Shown piece after piece: positions 45,880 to 56,484 of a DNA stretch of 64,000 nucleotides; the first letter of the stretch is position 1, and every line of letters begins with the position of its first letter. The notes under the pieces are model-generated. The model was not told the DNA's origin. It saw only the letters and a program-made list of their open reading frames with translations, and did not search any database. Origin of the DNA: Adiantum capillus-veneris (taxonomy: Eukaryota; Streptophyta; Polypodiopsida; Polypodiales; Pteridaceae); NCBI GenBank assembly GCA_014529385.2, contig CM043945.1, forward strand, positions 143,662,741 through 143,726,740. The letters run 5' to 3'. Position numbers and translations under genes: made by a program.

Positions 45880-46320
45880 GTTGTGTGGAGATTTCTGTTT
45901 TTTGCGTTTTCTACGTTTTTTGGTTTGCACTGCACAGTTAGCATTTCTTGCGTTTTTGCATTTTCTGCATTTTCTGGTTCTGTCAAGTTTCAATTTCTGC
46001 ATTTTCTGCGTTTAATTTTCTGTCAAGTTCCAATTTCTGCAATTTTCTGCGCTTTTTCAATTTTCTGCAATTTCTGCATTTTCAATTTCTGCGTTTTCAA
46101 TTTCTGTATTTTCTGCATAAAAGAAAAAAAAAGAACTTTTTTTTTGGAAAAAAAGTTCTGCAATTTCTGCATTTTCAATTTCTGCAATTTCTGCATTTTC
46201 AATTTCTGCGTTTCTGCATTTTCAATTTCTGCGTTTTCAATTTCTGTATTTTCTGCATAAAAGAAAAAAAAAAGAACTTTTTTTTTGGAAAAAAAAATTC
46301 AAAAAAAAATAAAATATTTT
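45880..46320 (+). repeat. E1 leader: TTTCTGCATTTTC minisatellite with duplicated hairpin
   Basis: Many variants of TTTCTGCATTTTCAA, plus a block with AGAACTTTTTTTTTGG and a complementary A-run that pairs over 12 bases (46132-46159), repeated near 46275-46300 with a changed right arm. E2 has only a short relic (55775-55850). Confidence 0.85.
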
Positions 46321-46438
46321 TTTTAAAAAAAAAGGAAAATAAAAACGCGAGTGAGCGAGCGGTTAAATTTTTTGAAATAAAAACCGTGAGTTTTAAAATG
46401 GACGGGTTGATTTGTATAAAAGATAGATCGGGATCATT

Positions 46439-46486
46439 TGCCCAAGCCCAAGCCCAAGCCCAAGCCCAAGCCCAAGCCCAGGCCCA
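46439..46486 (+). repeat. GCCCAA hexanucleotide repeat
   Basis: About seven units in E1. E2 has CCCAAT-type units at the matching place (56078-56104). A TATATATATA stretch follows in both (46530-46540; 56150-56160). Confidence 0.9.
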
Positions 46487-46891
46487 GGCCTCAGTCCTCA
46501 GTTCTATGATATCTACTAGACTCACTCTTATATATATACCCTACTCCCTCAAGAGGGAATGAGAGCATGTGGGACAAGTCCTCCACTCTCCTCCTTTCTC
46601 TTCCCACTTGCACCCTTAGACTTTTTAGTTTGGGCCTAGTTCCCTACTGGAAATTGACAGTTTTAGGGATTCCGAGGGCATAGAGTGACCAAACGGAGGG
46701 CTGTAAAGCACGGCACGACCCTCTGACCGAGACGCTCGTTTTGAGCTATCATACGCTCTATTCTATAGCCGGGTCAGAAAAAACGGACCAAAAAGTCAAA
46801 TTAAGAAAAGACTTGGGTTGCAAAACACCCAAAAATACTAGGTGAGCAGCCTTCACGGGCACTCACTGACACTTCTAGGGGATCAAGTCAT

Positions 46892-49800
46892 ATGAACCTA
46901 CACTCTGGGCGGGTGCTAGAACACGAGCATATTGAGGGTGCCTCTGTTCATACGGACACCCATTACCCATCCACGATAGGCTCTAGACCCTCATCGGGGA
47001 CACAAGGTAGCACCACCCAAGACCCTAAAATAGCCGCTAGTGATTCCTCCTCTGACTCAGAAATCATGGAAGCATACCCTACCCAAAACACTGAGAGAGA
47101 AGGCCATGCACCTCCCGAAGCTCCACAGCCTAGTACTAGTATGTTTAGCCGTTTCATGGAAACATTAGGTAGAGCTACTCGCTCGGAACGTGATGCAAAT
47201 GAAGCACACGAAGGGGGTGGGGAAGTGGACTCTCCTTTCACATCGCACGTGGACCCCACACCCCCAAAGAGTGTCCATGTGGATATCCTACCAACTTCTT
47301 ACCAAGAAGGCCCTGTTGAGCTACCTCCTTCAGAAGTTCCCTCTAGAGTACCGTTGGTGACAAGTAAAACCACGGGGAGCAACATTGCTTCTACCTCACA
47401 AGAAACCGTTAACATGTCGACTCTAGAAGGATTGTTCAATAATGACCATTGGACATACGACCTCCACACTGAGGTGTTGACAGATCTACACTCTGGCCAC
47501 GCCTACCATGTAGGATGGATAGAGATTGTACAATCCACCTCTAGTGCCACGAGCATCGAAGATCAACAAAAAATGATCTGTAATGTTATCCATGGCGTTA
47601 TTCAATCAGAAAGGCAAAACCGAGGGGTAAATATACTCTCAACTGGCCCCATGAGATTTCTGGATACCAGCAAGGCTCAACAGCCTACTCTATCACAAAT
47701 GGAGACTCCTCTAATGAGCCCCATGGACCCATCTTACGTCATTTCACTTGGGGTCTCTATGCAATCTGAGCCTCCGAGCGACAACTTTAGCTTCCCTAAC
47801 TTGGCCCAACCCTCTATTAAGGAAAACCCAGTGCTCACTCCAGGGATAAGCCTGACAGAGAATGTACCAATGACATCTACGGTTCGCGCAGTGCCACTAC
47901 CTAGTGTCGTAGTACCTAATATGGGGCCTCGACCATATGTGCCTGTAGCCCCTTATGCACACATGGCCCCCACACCTCCAATTGTACCACTTGTTCATGC
48001 TCCTCGACTGCCGCTCCCTAGCTCTTATCCGAGTGGACCTATGCCCAGTTATGTTCCATATCCTGCATCATCCACACATATGCCAAGACCGGTACCCGTT
48101 CCTCTCCCACATATGATTCCAAGAGTACTTCCACCGGCCCTGCCTCCTCACATAGGTGACTTGGCAACGTTTGCTCAAACCATAGGTCAATCTATCGTGA
48201 AAAATATGCGTCATGCATCTGATAGAGAGCCTGGAAGTAAGGCAGTACAAATTGCCAAACTCACGCAAAAATTCAATGGGGACGAAGATGCTAGAAAACA
48301 CATTGAAGTGTTTGAACAAGTATGTGATTCCTTAGGGGAACGCAACGAACTACATAAGTGCAATGCCTTAAGCTTGACATTAAGTGGGAAGGCTGGAGAT
48401 TGGTATAGGACCCTAAGGGTGGACGAGAAAACAATCTACCCTACCCTTTGAAGGTTGTTTCTAAAGGAGTACATACAAGAAGGTGTGCTTTGGGGTGTAG
48501 CATCTCAGCTACAGAAGGCCGAACTTAAGGAAGGAGAGTCAGTAAGGGACTTCATTAGTCGTCTAAAGCACTTAAACTCTCGTTGCCCTGTAAATGAGCG
48601 CTTCAACAATAACCAACTGCTTGATCGATTCATTCGAGGGTTGAGGAATGAAGGAATCTATAATGGACTAGTGATAAGAGGTATCACAACCTGGGAAGAT
48701 GTCACTGCCAATGCAATCCAATTAGAGGACAACTTGATGATAGCAGGCATGAGGGTGTCTACCGACACGAGATCCACTAGCTCACAAGCCATTGAGTATG
48801 AGCCCATGACTGCAAAGCCCATTGCCAATGAGCCAAAGGTATTTGAGACATTCTTGACAGACCTCACCAAGGCAATCCAAGAGTCTCTTAAGGATAGTCG
48901 ACCCCCTCAAAATAGTCACATGTATCCAAGAAGGGAGCAACAATGGTGTTCCATTTGCTTAGGTCCACATAGCACTAGTGAGTGCCCTACGTTTAGAGTA
49001 AAATTTAATGGAACTTGCAATGCATGTGGTAGGTATGGTCACCAAGCTAAGGATTGTTTAATGATCAAATGTATGATGGCAAATAGACCACCTGTAGCCT
49101 AGACGGATGCACCTCGAGCTCCTGTATTGATTCCTGCTCCACCTCTTTAGCAACTACCGCAACACATGGTCCCTAGATCTCAAAATGTTGTACAAGCTAC
49201 ACCGCTACCACCTCCTGTGCTAGGACCGCAGCCCCCGCATCCAAGAGTCGCCCCTATGAACCAAGTGGGTTGCAAGCCATCAAATGCTTATGCAGATGGC
49301 TGTGAGGAGGAAATAGACACTAGTATTGCCTACGGTCTTGATACATTGGAAGAGTGTCCTATATACTACATGGAAGATTGTTGGGGACAAGTCAAGCCGG
49401 TTTATCAAGCTGCTGCTCTCGCATCCAGAGGTCAAAATATCAACACCCAGGCTAGGAGGCCACCTCTTCAATGCTACGAGTGTGGTGGACCACATCGGGC
49501 AGCGGAGTGCCCTATTAGGCTGCAAAAGAATGGTGCACAGATGCAAATGAATCAAGGGAGCACGTCTGCAATGCCGATACTCACATGTAATCGTTGTGGC
49601 ATAGATCACTTGATTGCCCAATGCCCCTATAACCCAAATGCGCCTAAAATCACACCCCTAAATTGGGTCGAAATTGCTAGTGTGACATCGCCAATACCAC
49701 TCGTCGCACCCGCTTATGCGATTACACGGTCCATGCTTCAAGGGCCAGGCCATATCCTTGAAGAGAGAAATACCGCGTCAGTTATCCAAGCAAAGGAAAA

Positions 49801-50305
49801 GAAGACACGAAGGACGAGGTCGCAGAATACGGGAAATTCAAAGCCAAGTTCCAAAACAAACATAGGAACAGGAGATGACCCCGTGTATATAAATGACCTC
49901 GAGGATGATTCATATTCAGTCGAGACAATGGAGACTAGAACCAATACCACAAAGGGAAAGACCGACAAAGAAAACCGTAACATGGAACCAAATGAAAACC
50001 GAATAAGAGAAAACCATAAAGAGCCTCTGAAAACACCACAAGTGTTTCCAAATCCAATCCAAGACCCCCAAGATAAACCGCAGGGGCAAAAAGGGAAGAA
50101 TCATAAAAAGAATATTGGGACGTACCCAAACCCAGTAGACGAGATTGAGCAGGTGAAACATCTAAGAGGTTTAGTGGAGGAGACTCAAAGGAAACTAGAA
50201 CAAGAACCCATGCATGTCAAAATTCATGACACAGTGTTTCCCACGCAAGTTCATCCACCCCACATGAACCATAGACCGTTAGCCATATGTAGTATCATCC
50301 AATAA
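46892..50305 (+). pseudogene. E1 gag with four zinc-knuckle-like motifs
   Basis: One continuous frame with stops TGA 48449, TAG 49100, TAG 49148 and TAA 50303. It begins MNLHSGRVLEHEH and has a long Pro/Ser-rich N-terminal part (about 420 residues) before the capsid domain: LTQKFNGDEDARKHIEVFEQ, LSGKAGDWYRTLR, [TGA], RLFLKEYIQEGV, VRDFISRLKHLNSRCPV. Zinc motifs: CSICLGPHSTSEC (about 48950), CNACGRYGHQAKDC (about 49018), CYECGGPHRAAEC (about 49474) and CNRCGIDHLIAQC (about 49588). Only the second has canonical 2-4-4 spacing. A charged linker follows. The TAG and TAA stops are private to E1 (E2 has Trp, Glu and Glu); the TGA is shared. Confidence 0.88.
48449..48451 (+). other. TGA inside E1 capsid domain, shared with E2
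   Basis: Context ACCCTTTGAAGGTTG is the same as at 58042-58044. Both frames continue open on each side. Confidence 0.9.
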
Positions 50306-52072
50306 GGGAGTGAGGACGGGACATCAGAAAGTGAGCATACACCTTTCTTGTTGGAAAGGATGTTTAACGAAGGAATACCTGATCCCATTGAGGAATATGA
50401 GATTCCATCCTCACCAGCTCCTAGTCAAGGACCTACACCCTGCAAAACGCCAATGAATGTTGCCAAACTAGTGGACTTCATGTCTTCTGAGGTCCGAACC
50501 ACGATCATAGCAAAGCTGTATGGAGATCCTGAGTTATTCCTTGCACTTCGAGCATTCCTTAACGGAGAGCTACAAACGGGATTACCGCAGTTTGCACAAC
50601 CAAATAGGCCTGACTCGATTATGATTGATGAGGAAAATCATGTGCAATCACTTCACTTAGATGGACACGAGTCTGTGATTGAGGTACCCATTAACGAATT
50701 AGGGCAGTATTTTGAAGGCGACGAGTCTAATGCGACCCTACCCATCACTACCAAGGGATTAACTATAAAGGGAATTCTTGATGGTGGTGCGGGAGTTAGC
50801 ATCGTTACAAAAGATTTTTGGGAATCCATGGGAAAACCCCGCCTCAGTGTTACTAACATTGTGGTAAAGATGGCAAATGGTACCATAGCCAAACCTATGG
50901 GGATGCTCAAGGATCTTAAGATCAAAGTTCTAGGACACAAGGTACGACATACGTTCATTGTAATGGATTTCTCTAAACACCTTATGTCATATGAAATGAT
51001 TTTAGGACGACCATTCATGAGGGAAGCACAAATGGTTCACGATTGGTCTAAAAATCATGTCTATTTGCAATTCCAAGACTCTTTCCTTAGAGTGGAGTTG
51101 GTGGCTGGTAAGGTACACCCCTTAGGGAGTAAAACCATTATTGATCATCGCTCTGACACCACAGTTCACTCGGCCCCACTACAATATTGTTACACTTGTA
51201 AGAAGGATACAGACATTGGCCAAGATTCTCCTTATATGGATATCCTACCTGGGATGACTGAGTCGGACAATGTGGATTGGGTCCACCTAGCATCAACCAT
51301 AGACACTTGGGGAAATAGGGGGACGACCTGGGTAACACCTGAGGGGGATGAAATGCCTGTACCCTTAAATATGCTACAAGCAATGCATATCGCTTCCGAC
51401 AAGACTCATCCTAATGTAACGAAGAAAACATACAAGTGGGTCCCTAAAGCTTCTTTAGTGACCATAGCTAGTGCTAAAAAACAGAAGCCTTGTAAGAAAC
51501 GTACCACTCGCTCCAAGAAAAGTAAGAAAATGTTGCGATGGATCCCTAAACGACTATTGGAAGCCCAAGGCTACTATCAAGGAAATGATCAAATCTGGGT
51601 GCCAAAACGTAGATTGTGCTCTTACCTATCACCTGACCCAAGTGAGCCCAATCCCGTAGCTCCAAAACGAATCAATGATCGTGAAAAGAAAAAAATCACA
51701 GAATGCTACACACCCGCTCCCGAGCTAGTTTGGGTACCAAAGAAAGAACGATTTGTTCCACCTAGCTCAGGAAGGGGGGAGTCCCATGAAGATTCTAGCT
51801 CCTCATGTAATACATCCATAGAGGTAAAAGCTTCTACACAGCCTCCATCTATAGTAGTGGACCTCCATGAAGCTACCAAAGAATCCACACCTCCCAGTGT
51901 TCAAGAATCACCTGATGAACCACTTCAAGTTCGATCCTGGGAGAGTACCTTACCACCCTTGCAACTTGACGAGGCACCTAGGGTAATAGAAAACTACTGG
52001 CAAAAATCCTCACCTATTACCAACTGGAACAATTGGTTTCAAAGGGTGACAAGCTCATTTCAAACGGTATGA
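50306..52072 (+). pseudogene. E1 protease fused to W-V-P-K tail
   Basis: Same frame as gag, open for 574 codons from 50348. The protease has GILDGGAGVSIVTKDFWESM (catalytic Asp in DGGA, about 50785), then HTFIVMDFSKHLMSYEMILG and RPFMREAQMVHDWSKNHVYL. At about 51235 it stops being nearly identical to E2, stays recognisably similar to about 51345 (WVTPEGDE), then is unrelated. The tail has four motifs: YKWVPK (51437), RWIPK (51539), QIWVPK (51596) and VWVPK (51731), in a Lys-rich then Pro/Ser-rich context, ending in WNNWFQRVTSSFQTV. RT to integrase seem to have been deleted between protease and this tail. Function of the tail is unknown. Confidence 0.85.
51769..51779 (+). other. Internal polypurine 11-mer AGGAAGGGGGG (copy 1)
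   Basis: Inside the tail ORF. Identical to 52081-52091 and 53688-53698. Confidence 0.9.
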
Positions 52073-53687
52073 TCTACCCAAGGAAGGGGGGAGTGTTTGT
52101 GGACATCCATCATTCACTTGTTTCCCTCTCAACCTTTTTCCCTGACCTCTCAATCTCCAATCTTAGGGAATGTACATATAAAGCTTTATACTCACAAAAA
52201 AAAAAAAAAAAGAGCAAGAGCAATTAGCAAACGAGTATGCACATTAAAGTCAAAACATTGACTTAGACCTACATATGTCACATCTGGTACAGTGAAACAG
52301 AAACCTATGCCATGAAACACCTTTGATCCTCATCACTTGAGTGATGGAGGGTAAGTAAGATTAGTACGATAGGAGTGTTTCTGTTTTAGAGTTGAGTGAT
52401 TAGCGAAGTTCTCTTTTCCCACTAATGTGCCTCCTGGAGGTATTCCTTTTGTTTCCTAGTGTGTACAGGAGCGTGTTGCTATTGATAGGATTTGGACGTT
52501 CATGGAACCTTTCTCTCGTTCACACTTCAAATCAAGGGCGACCATCAACACAAACAGGTGTTTCTTGTCCATTAGCATTGCCCTTATCTTTTTGCATCCA
52601 TGTTTGTCTGCCTTGATTGTGATTGGTAGCATAATATTCATCGCATTTGCTTAGTATCAAACATTTAATTCAATGTAATGTTTTGTCATAATCACTTGTT
52701 TAGGTTTAAAAATCAAGCAGTCCGACTAAGCTAGTTTGACCAAGCTAGATATTAGAAATCTTCTCTTAATACCATGGGGAATGCCTTCCTAATAAGCAAT
52801 GGTTACTTAGGTTCTTAATCCGATTTAGGCAGCATTGTATGAAATGTACTAGGGCTTTCTAGTGGGCTTAACCCTATTGACCTTTAGCTTAAGTATTATA
52901 AAGGGAGTTTACTAATGTGATGAGCCTGGGGAGGGTAACAGTGTTATATGACCCCCCAAAGTTACAAAATTAAAATGTTGAAAATGAACAAACAAAAAAT
53001 CAAAGTGCCACAATGTAAAATCTTACGCTCGAAGAGAAATCTCAGCTTGAATTGGTACTTCACTCACATGTATCGCCTATGGTACTAGAGCCCTAGAGGT
53101 TCCCAGTGTGGGTGCTTTTCCTTGAAAAGCAAAAAACCCAAGGCATACAAAATAAGCACACACATCAAATTGAATCAATGTGAAAAGACTTTGGGGGGTC
53201 AAAGAAAAAGTAATCAGTCAGGCGATGATTTCATGAGAAATTCCTTTTATGGTAGCTTAACTACAAGGTTTTCTAGATATAGCCTCTAGTCAGCCCTCGA
53301 ACATGAATACTTGGCTCTCGCGATTAAACAACTTAATTGACCATAGAAAATTAAGAAGCTTACCCATGGTATTAGTATTCGATCTCTAGTACCTTTCGAC
53401 CGTCAAATTAGCGACCCCAGACTTGTTTAATTTTCTACCTTTACATCTGTTTATGCATTTGATTACATTGCAATTTAATGTTCATTGCCAACAAATTGTT
53501 TGAAATTCTTTGACCAATCAATTTTTCTACCTAAAACTGCATATGCTTTTTAAGAGAATGCCATTACTATGCCAATGTTGTTTGATTTTGCAGTGACTAA
53601 AGAAGGCTAAGGACATTCATCTCAAATGCTCTTCCACCTCGACGAACCAGCTTCAACTCAATAGCTTCCGAGGACGGAATCTACATC
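52073..53687 (+). other. E1 3' non-coding region
   Basis: About 1.6 kb without a gene. It begins with a second AGGAAGGGGGG (52081-52091) followed by GTGTTTGTGGACATC, which looks like the junction of a polypurine tract with an LTR-like start. ATATAAAGCTTTATA lies at about 52172 and an A-run at 52197-52212. It may contain a relic of another element's LTR; not proved. Confidence 0.5.
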
Positions 53688-53698
53688 AGGAAGGGGGG
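53688..53698 (+). other. E1 polypurine tract (copy 3)
   Basis: AGGAAGGGGGG, two bases before the 3' LTR; the normal site for plus-strand priming. Confidence 0.9.
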
Positions 53699-53700
53699 CA

Positions 53701-53999
53701 TGTTAACCCTCACGGCACACGGACACCCTATGATCTATAAACGTTGTATTATTTAGAGTCAGGTACCGGGCTTGTCGGACCAATAGGAAAAGGGTAGGAG
53801 TGATCGCCGATGAGAGGCACACTCTAACTGGGACATTCAAGGGATTAGTTGGCTAAGCATGGGCGCCCAAGTGTGAATGGGGTGAGCTAATATAAAAGCC
53901 AACTAACCCTAATTTTTACTCATTCTCTCATTTGTGCAATAGAAGAGTGCTCTTGCTCCATCTCCACCTTCTCCTTCACCATCTCCTTGTGTGTGTGCG

Positions 54000-54037
<38 letters not shown>

Positions 54038-54300
54038 TGTGTGTGTGTGTGAGAGTGTGTGTGCGATCGAGCATTACGAAGGCACGACGGCGGCGAGGCG
54101 GTTGAGCGCGGCACGACTGCAGCTTCTTCTTCATCGCGGTGAGGAATCCACCACGAAGGCGAGCGTAGAGCGGTGAGTGACACACCCTTTGCTTTCTTGA
54201 GCTTGCTAGTTTAGGCTTGTTGTGTGCTTGGAGCCATTTGTGGCTCGCACACGGTGTATTGGCAAGTCCCTTGCTTCGACAGTGCGGCAAGGAGCGCACA
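53701..54300 (+). repeat. E1 3' LTR, 600 bp
   Basis: Partner of 45171-45770. TATA box at 53891-53898. The GA tract is interrupted by GT units here. Confidence 0.97.
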
Positions 54301-54305
54301 ATTAT
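54301..54305. other. E1 target-site duplication, right (ATTAT)
   Basis: Matches 45166-45170; the K3 leader continues with CTCAAGGAAAGG. Confidence 0.97.
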
Positions 54306-54340
54306 CTCAAGGAAAGGATTCCTTGAATTGAGTGGGAGTT

Positions 54341-54956
54341 ATGGCGGAGGAAGGGAAGCTCAAGATTGAGAAGTTCAACGGCAAAAACTACCAACATTGG
54401 AAGATGCAGATTGAAGACTATCTCTACCAGAAGGACCTCTATTTGCCACTAGGCGGTCTTGCAAAGAAGCCCGCAACAATGGCAGATGAACCATGGATTG
54501 TCCTTGATCAAAAGGCACTGGGAACAATCCGGTTAAGCTTGGCGTCAACGGTGACCTTCAATGTTTCGGAGATGAAGACCACGGAGGACTTGATGAAGTC
54601 ACTTGACGACTTCTACGAGAAACCATCGGCATCCAATAAGGTATTTCTTATGAAGAGCTTGTTCAATCTAAAGATGGTAGAGAATGGTTCAGTTGGAGAA
54701 CACCTAAATGACTTTAACACAAACATAAGTCAACTTCGATCAGTGAAAATCAATTTCGATGACGAAGTGCGAGCTCTCCTTATACTATCATCTCTACCGG
54801 ATAGTTGGGACAGCCTTGTGATGGCTGTAAGTAATTCTATCTCTGGCACAAATACTCTTAAGTTTGATGATGTTGTGGGTGTTCTCCTAAGCGAGGAAAT
54901 TCGAAGGAGAAGCACAGGAGAATCATCAAGTGCTGCACTATCAGTGGAAACAAGAG
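54341..54956 (+). pseudogene. K3 gag, cut by E2
   Basis: ATG at 54341 starts AEEGKLKIEKFNGKNYQHWK, as in K2. Capsid helices follow (SLDDFYEKPSASNKVFLMKS, NGSVGEHLNDFNTNISQLRS) and the frame is open up to SAALSVETR at 54954, after which E2 begins. The first codon of the computed frame (54332, a TTG) is not needed. Unlike K2 there is no internal stop in this part. The rest of gag is expected after E2. Confidence 0.93.
54952..54956. other. E2 left flank, candidate target-site duplication AAGAG
   Basis: K2 reads ACAAGAGGAAGG at this place, so AAGAG would be repeated after E2. Confidence 0.7.
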
Positions 54957-55259
54957 TGTTAACCCTAACGACACACGGACACCCTATGATCTATAAACGT
55001 TGTATTGTTTAGAGTCAGGTACCAAGCTTGTCGGACCAATAGGAACAGGGTAAGGGTGATCGCCGATGACAGGCGCACTCTAACTGGAATATTCAAGGAG
55101 TTATTTGGCTAAGTATGTGCGCCCAAGTGTGAATGGGGTGAGCTCATATAAAAGCCACTAAACCTAATTTTTACTCATTCTCTCATTGTGCAATAGAAGC
55201 CGCTCTTGCTCCATCTCCACCTTCTCCTTCACCATCTCCTTGTGTGTGTGTGTGTGTAC

Positions 55260-55294
<35 letters not shown>

Positions 55295-55527
55295 TGTGTG
55301 AGAGTGTGTGTGTGATCGAGTGTTGCGGTGGCACGACGGCGGCGAGGCGGTTGAGCGCGGCGTAGCGGCGTCTCCCTCTTCTTCGCGGCGCGAGAATCCT
55401 TCATTCGCAACTACGCAGGGAGGTGAGTGACACACCATTCTTCCTTGTGAGCTTGTCTGTTGTATGATTGTGTGCTAGGAGCCTTCGTGGCTCGCACACG
55501 GCGCGTAGCAAGTCCCTAGCCGTGACA
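54957..55527 (+). repeat. E2 5' LTR, 571 bp
   Basis: TGTTAACCCTAACGA to CCGTGACA. TATA box TATAAAAG at 55147-55154, GT and GA tracts at 55241-55293. Clearly diverged from the E1 LTR. Confidence 0.92.
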
Positions 55528-55531
55528 TTTT

Positions 55532-55549
55532 TGGCGCCGCTGCCGGGGA
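55532..55549 (+). other. E2 primer binding site
   Basis: TGGCGCCGCTGCCGGGGA, four bases after the LTR. It differs from E1 at four positions. Confidence 0.85.
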
Positions 55550-56484
55550 GCTGCTGCGCGTGAAGCTCCAATGGCGACCTGTAAATTGTATTGAAGCTAT
55601 TTTTTATGTAGGAAAGGCGCGGCTTAAGTTTGATTATTGTTGTCATGCAAAAACAGTAGAGAAAGACACAATGTTGTTGACTGCATTCAAGTTTTCTGTG
55701 TTCTGTTAATCTCTGTTTTGCTAGTTCTATTAAGCTCAGATTTCAGCTTACACAGTTAGCATTTCCTACGTTTCTACGTTTTCTGCATTTTCTGGTTTGC
55801 ACTGCACAGTTCTATCAAGTTTCAATTTTCTGTATTTTCTGTGTTTTCGGGTTCGTGCACAGTTAGGCGCACAGTTAGTTAATTAAGTAGGTTAGTAATT
55901 AGGTGAACCACTGATTAGCAGGTCAGTAGGTAGGTGAGACAGTAAATAGTTAGGTGAGGTCAACACGCATCAAAACACGTACCAAATAAAAATTTTCGAA
56001 AAATAAAAACATGAGTGAGGGGGAGGTTATAAAAACGGACGGGTTGGTTTGTATAAAAGTGAGATCGGGATCATTTGACCCAATCCCAATCCCAATCCCA
56101 GGCCCAGGCTCTGTCTCTGTCTTATGATATAGGGAAGTCTCACTCCTATATATATAGGCTAGACTCACAAGGAGGGAGTGAGGACTGTGGGATAAGTCCT
56201 ACACTCTCCTCTCCTTCATTGCACACTAGGACTTGCTATTTGGAGCCTAGTTCCCCGGCTAGGAAAAGACTGTTTCGAGCTTTTCTGGAGCAAAATAGAA
56301 CCAAACAGTGGGCTGTAAAGCACAACGCGTCCCTCCTAGCGATACGCTCGTTTTGAGCTATCACACGGCCCATTCCACGACACGCTCTAAAAAATCTAGC
56401 AAAAAAACAAACAAAAAACAAGCAAAAAACTAGTCACAAGGCCTCCTAGAGCAGCTTTTTGACACCTTAGGGTATCAAAATCAC
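55550..56484 (+). other. E2 leader
   Basis: Non-coding, about 0.94 kb. CCCAAT repeats at 56078-56104 and TATATATATA at 56150-56160 parallel the E1 leader, but the rest is only loosely similar. Confidence 0.6.

Larger units (their letters stand above)
45171..54300 (+). mobile_element. E1: gag-protease-only gypsy element, 9130 bp
   Basis: Two 600-bp LTRs, a primer site (TGGCGCCG type), a 1.1-kb leader, gag, protease, a W-V-P-K tail and a 1.6-kb 3' non-coding stretch. There is no RT, RNase H or integrase anywhere between the LTRs, so it would need another element's enzymes, as known for TR-GAG or large non-autonomous elements. E2 next to it has these enzymes and a nearly identical gag-protease cassette. 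LTR copies differ by about five single bases outside the microsatellite, so it is young. Confidence 0.95.
44334..54956 (+). mobile_element. K3: Ty1/copia of the K2 family, interrupted by E1 and E2
   Basis: 5' LTR 44334-45132, primer site, then leader sequence up to 45170, where E1 is inserted. The leader and gag resume at 54301 and run to 54956, where E2 is inserted. The gag start and capsid match K2 closely, and the TGA of K2 gag is a Trp codon here. The rest of the element should follow E2, outside the window. Confidence 0.93.

Noticed and set aside
46199..46525. Frame with (Trp-Ala)n on the minus strand
   Set aside because: Reading of the GCCCAA repeat in the E1 leader; not present as such in E2.
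46529..46541. Internal promoter at the TATATATATA of the E1 leader (also 56150-56160)
   Set aside because: The LTR has its own TATAAAAG box; an AT run alone is too weak evidence.
46963..47259. Minus-strand frames inside E1 and E2 gag (also 48068-48319, 49280-49621, 49738-50161, 56556-56852, 57661-57912, 58813-59214)
   Set aside because: They occur at matching places in both elements only because the plus-strand gag is conserved. No domain and no promoter.
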